From an uncultured Prevotella sp. (GTDB lineage: Bacteria; Bacteroidota; Bacteroidia; Bacteroidales; Bacteroidaceae): DNA of 16,108 bases. Numbering within the stretch: position 1 is the first letter of the stretch; each line of letters begins with the position of its first letter. The DNA is taken from assembly GCA_937916405.1 (NCBI GenBank), contig CALFUF010000043.1, positions 1-16,108 of the forward strand, in the 5' to 3' direction. Below, one piece after another: positions 14,961-16,108 of the stretch. The notes under the pieces are model-generated. The model searched no databases. It was given only the letters and a program-made list of their open reading frames with translations, and was not told the DNA's origin. Made by a program: the position numbers and the translations under genes.

Positions 14961-15981
14961 TTGATAGTTGATAGTTGATAGTTGACATCCCCCATTCATA
15001 TACCTTATTAATATTTGGACAGTCAATGTGATGCTCGTGCATCAAACGATGAATGATGGCAAGTCCATAGGGGAAGTCTTCTGTGAAATAACGGCTTTGG
15101 AAATCGGGAACAAAAGCGTTCCCACTTTTCTTCATGGGTGATAGAATACCCTTGAAGGCTTCAATGGAATGAAGTTTTCGAGTTAAAGACACCGCATCGG
15201 TACTCTCGTAATAATCGAGGACAGTGGGAATAGCACCAGGAGTAACGGGCAATACATTGAGTAAAAGGAAAAATTCCTTGTCCATGTCAATGAGCAGTTG
15301 GGACGCCTCGTCCGTCCAATCACTATAAAACTGGCTCTGTGTGGGATATGTAACGCCTTCATGCCAGTCCTTCCACATGCTGTAAAGGCGGGAGGTATGC
15401 AGTAAAGGATTGCTGTTCGTCAGACTAACCTCATAATGACTTGCCAACAGATGGACTGGGGTATCGAACATTTCTCCCAACATCCCCCCTAAGCAGGGGG
15501 GATTCAGGGGGGTCTCCCTCTTCTCTATTGCTACACTTAATGAGGATTTATATCCTAACAGGTGTGCTGACTTGCCGTATTCCTCGATACGGGCGATGAA
15601 GGGAACACGTTGAAAGCCGAATAGAGGTGTAGTTTCTGGTAAAAGGTCTAAAGCCTCGAAGAAGAATCCCGTACTGCTCACCACACTACCTACGGCTGTA
15701 TGGGGTCGCAGATAGGGAAGAATCGCTTGCAAGGTGTTTGCGATACCATAGCCAGGGAGACAGAGGAGGACAAGGTCTGCTTGTGGAATCAGTTCGGCAG
15801 GATTTGCTGAAAGGCGACAGATAGCGCCTTCAAGAGTCTTTCCATCTGGAGTGTAAATCTGAAGGGTGTGGCTCCATTGCTTTGGATGGCGGGTCAGCAG
15901 ACTGACTTCATAGCCTTTGTTGGCAAGATAGCCAGTGATGACATGTCCGAGGTTTCCCCCTCCGCAGATACAGATATTCAT
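14941..15981 (-). CDS. NAD(P)-dependent opine (octopine/nopaline)-type dehydrogenase
   Basis: This is a 346-residue cytoplasmic oxidoreductase. The N-terminal Rossmann domain has MNICICGGGNLGHV (GxGxxG-type nucleotide site at 7-13) and VLLCLPGYG. The C-terminal half fits the octopine dehydrogenase domain, with LTNSNPLLHTSRLYSMW and a conserved His at 195. Such enzymes condense an amino acid with a 2-oxo acid by reductive amination, but substrates in this branch are not known to me. Two regions look acquired from repeats: ETPLNPPCLGGM (156-167), from a G-rich palindrome, and the tail STINYQLST (333-341) onwards, from a 7-bp tandem repeat. Neither breaks the frame. The ATG overlaps the stop of the upstream aminotransferase gene (ATGA), implying a joint pathway. 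Confidence 0.85.
   Translation of the reverse strand: MNICICGGGNLGHVITGYLANKGYEVSLLTRHPKQWSHTLQIYTPDGKTLEGAICRLSANPAELIPQADLVLLCLPGYGIANTLQAILPYLRPHTAVGSVVSSTGFFFEALDLLPETTPLFGFQRVPFIARIEEYGKSAHLLGYKSSLSVAIEKRETPLNPPCLGGMLGEMFDTPVHLLASHYEVSLTNSNPLLHTSRLYSMWKDWHEGVTYPTQSQFYSDWTDEASQLLIDMDKEFFLLLNVLPVTPGAIPTVLDYYESTDAVSLTRKLHSIEAFKGILSPMKKSGNAFVPDFQSRYFTEDFPYGLAIIHRLMHEHHIDCPNINKVYEWGMSTINYQLSTKYSTP
14961..14985. repeat. 7-bp tandem repeat at the end of two convergent genes
   Basis: TTGATAG is repeated at 14961-14967, 14968-14974 and 14975-14981, followed by a partial copy. It starts right after the LicD stop codon and encodes the last residues of the dehydrogenase on the other strand (INYQLS). 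Confidence 0.92.
15484..15512. repeat. Short G/C-run palindromic element inside the dehydrogenase gene
   Basis: CCCCCCT (15484-15490), a loop AAGC, and its exact complement AGGGGGG (15495-15501) are followed by ATTC and a second AGGGGGG (15506-15512). It resembles small dispersed palindromic elements that often translate as PLNPP. The base composition is sharply unlike the flanking gene. Confidence 0.8.
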
Positions 15982-16108
15982 AAGGTCTTCAATGCTTCTA
16001 TCAGACGGTCGTTGTCTTCCGTGTTACGTACTGACAGACGGATATAGTTGCTGCCTTTCAGTCCGTTCTTCGAGTCGCAGTCTTTTGCCATGATGTTGAA
16101 ACGCTCCA
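15978..16108 (-). CDS. PLP-dependent class I/II aminotransferase, C-terminal end only
   Basis: Only the last 43 codons lie in the window; the gene continues past the right edge. The visible end reads ERFNIMAKDCDSKNGLKG, then SNYIRLSVRNTEDNDRLIEAL and a stop. The pattern of a short insert followed by NYIRLSVRN and a final helix is typical of the fold-type I aminotransferases related to HisC and CobD. The pyridoxal-lysine and other active-site residues lie outside the window, so the substrate cannot be inferred and fusion to another domain at the N-terminus is possible. The stop overlaps the start of the dehydrogenase gene (ATGA), so the two are translationally coupled. Confidence 0.75.
   Translation of the reverse strand, partial: ERFNIMAKDCDSKNGLKGSNYIRLSVRNTEDNDRLIEALKTL

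Overview
The window looks like a chromosomal segment from a Bacteroidales bacterium, most likely Prevotella/Segatella/Xylanibacter-like. The support is: promoters of the Bacteroidetes form (TTTG, 19-21 bases, TAnnTTTG) ahead of most transcription units; no strong Shine-Dalgarno sites; a fused GH10 xylanase-CE1 esterase resembling rumen Prevotella enzymes; a starch enzyme with what looks like a type IX secretion tail; and 7-bp tandem microrepeats of a kind I associate with this group. Species cannot be fixed from the sequence alone.

Layout. 1-2900 (+): an AraC-type regulator, then a secreted GH13 alpha-amylase with a CBM26-like starch-binding module. 2936-10561 (-): a polysaccharide block. In transcription order it holds a membrane HAMP protein with a degenerate histidine-kinase H-box, a full sensor histidine kinase, a GH31 alpha-xylosidase/alpha-glucosidase, a GH10-CE1 xylanase/feruloyl esterase, and an 88-codon remnant of an esterase gene. 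The first two genes overlap by ATGA, and GH31 starts 15 bases after the kinase. The GH10-CE1 gene has its own -7 box. There is no SusC/SusD pair and no response regulator in the window. 10732-12737 (-): two overlapping glycosyltransferase genes (GT4 then GT2). 12738-13266: a gene-free stretch holding what looks like an independent structured RNA of about 300 nt, with its own promoter and a strong intrinsic terminator. 13267-14960 (+): a DUF1460 exported protein and a LicD-family phosphotransferase, overlapping by GTGA. 14941-16108 (-): an opine-dehydrogenase-like protein and the 3' end of a PLP aminotransferase, overlapping by ATGA.

How it fits together. The left two thirds is plant polysaccharide use: starch (GH13), feruloylated xylan (GH10-CE1), alpha-linked side chains or oligosaccharides (GH31), and a sensor pair that may report a related signal. 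The right third is envelope work: glycosyltransferases, a LicD protein that probably decorates a surface glycan, and metabolic genes that may supply a substituent.

Most interesting: the structured RNA at about 12898-13204, the kinase/pseudo-kinase pair, the esterase gene reduced to a signal peptide plus C-terminus with a perfect 15-bp inverted repeat at the join, and short repeats that have become coding sequence in several genes.
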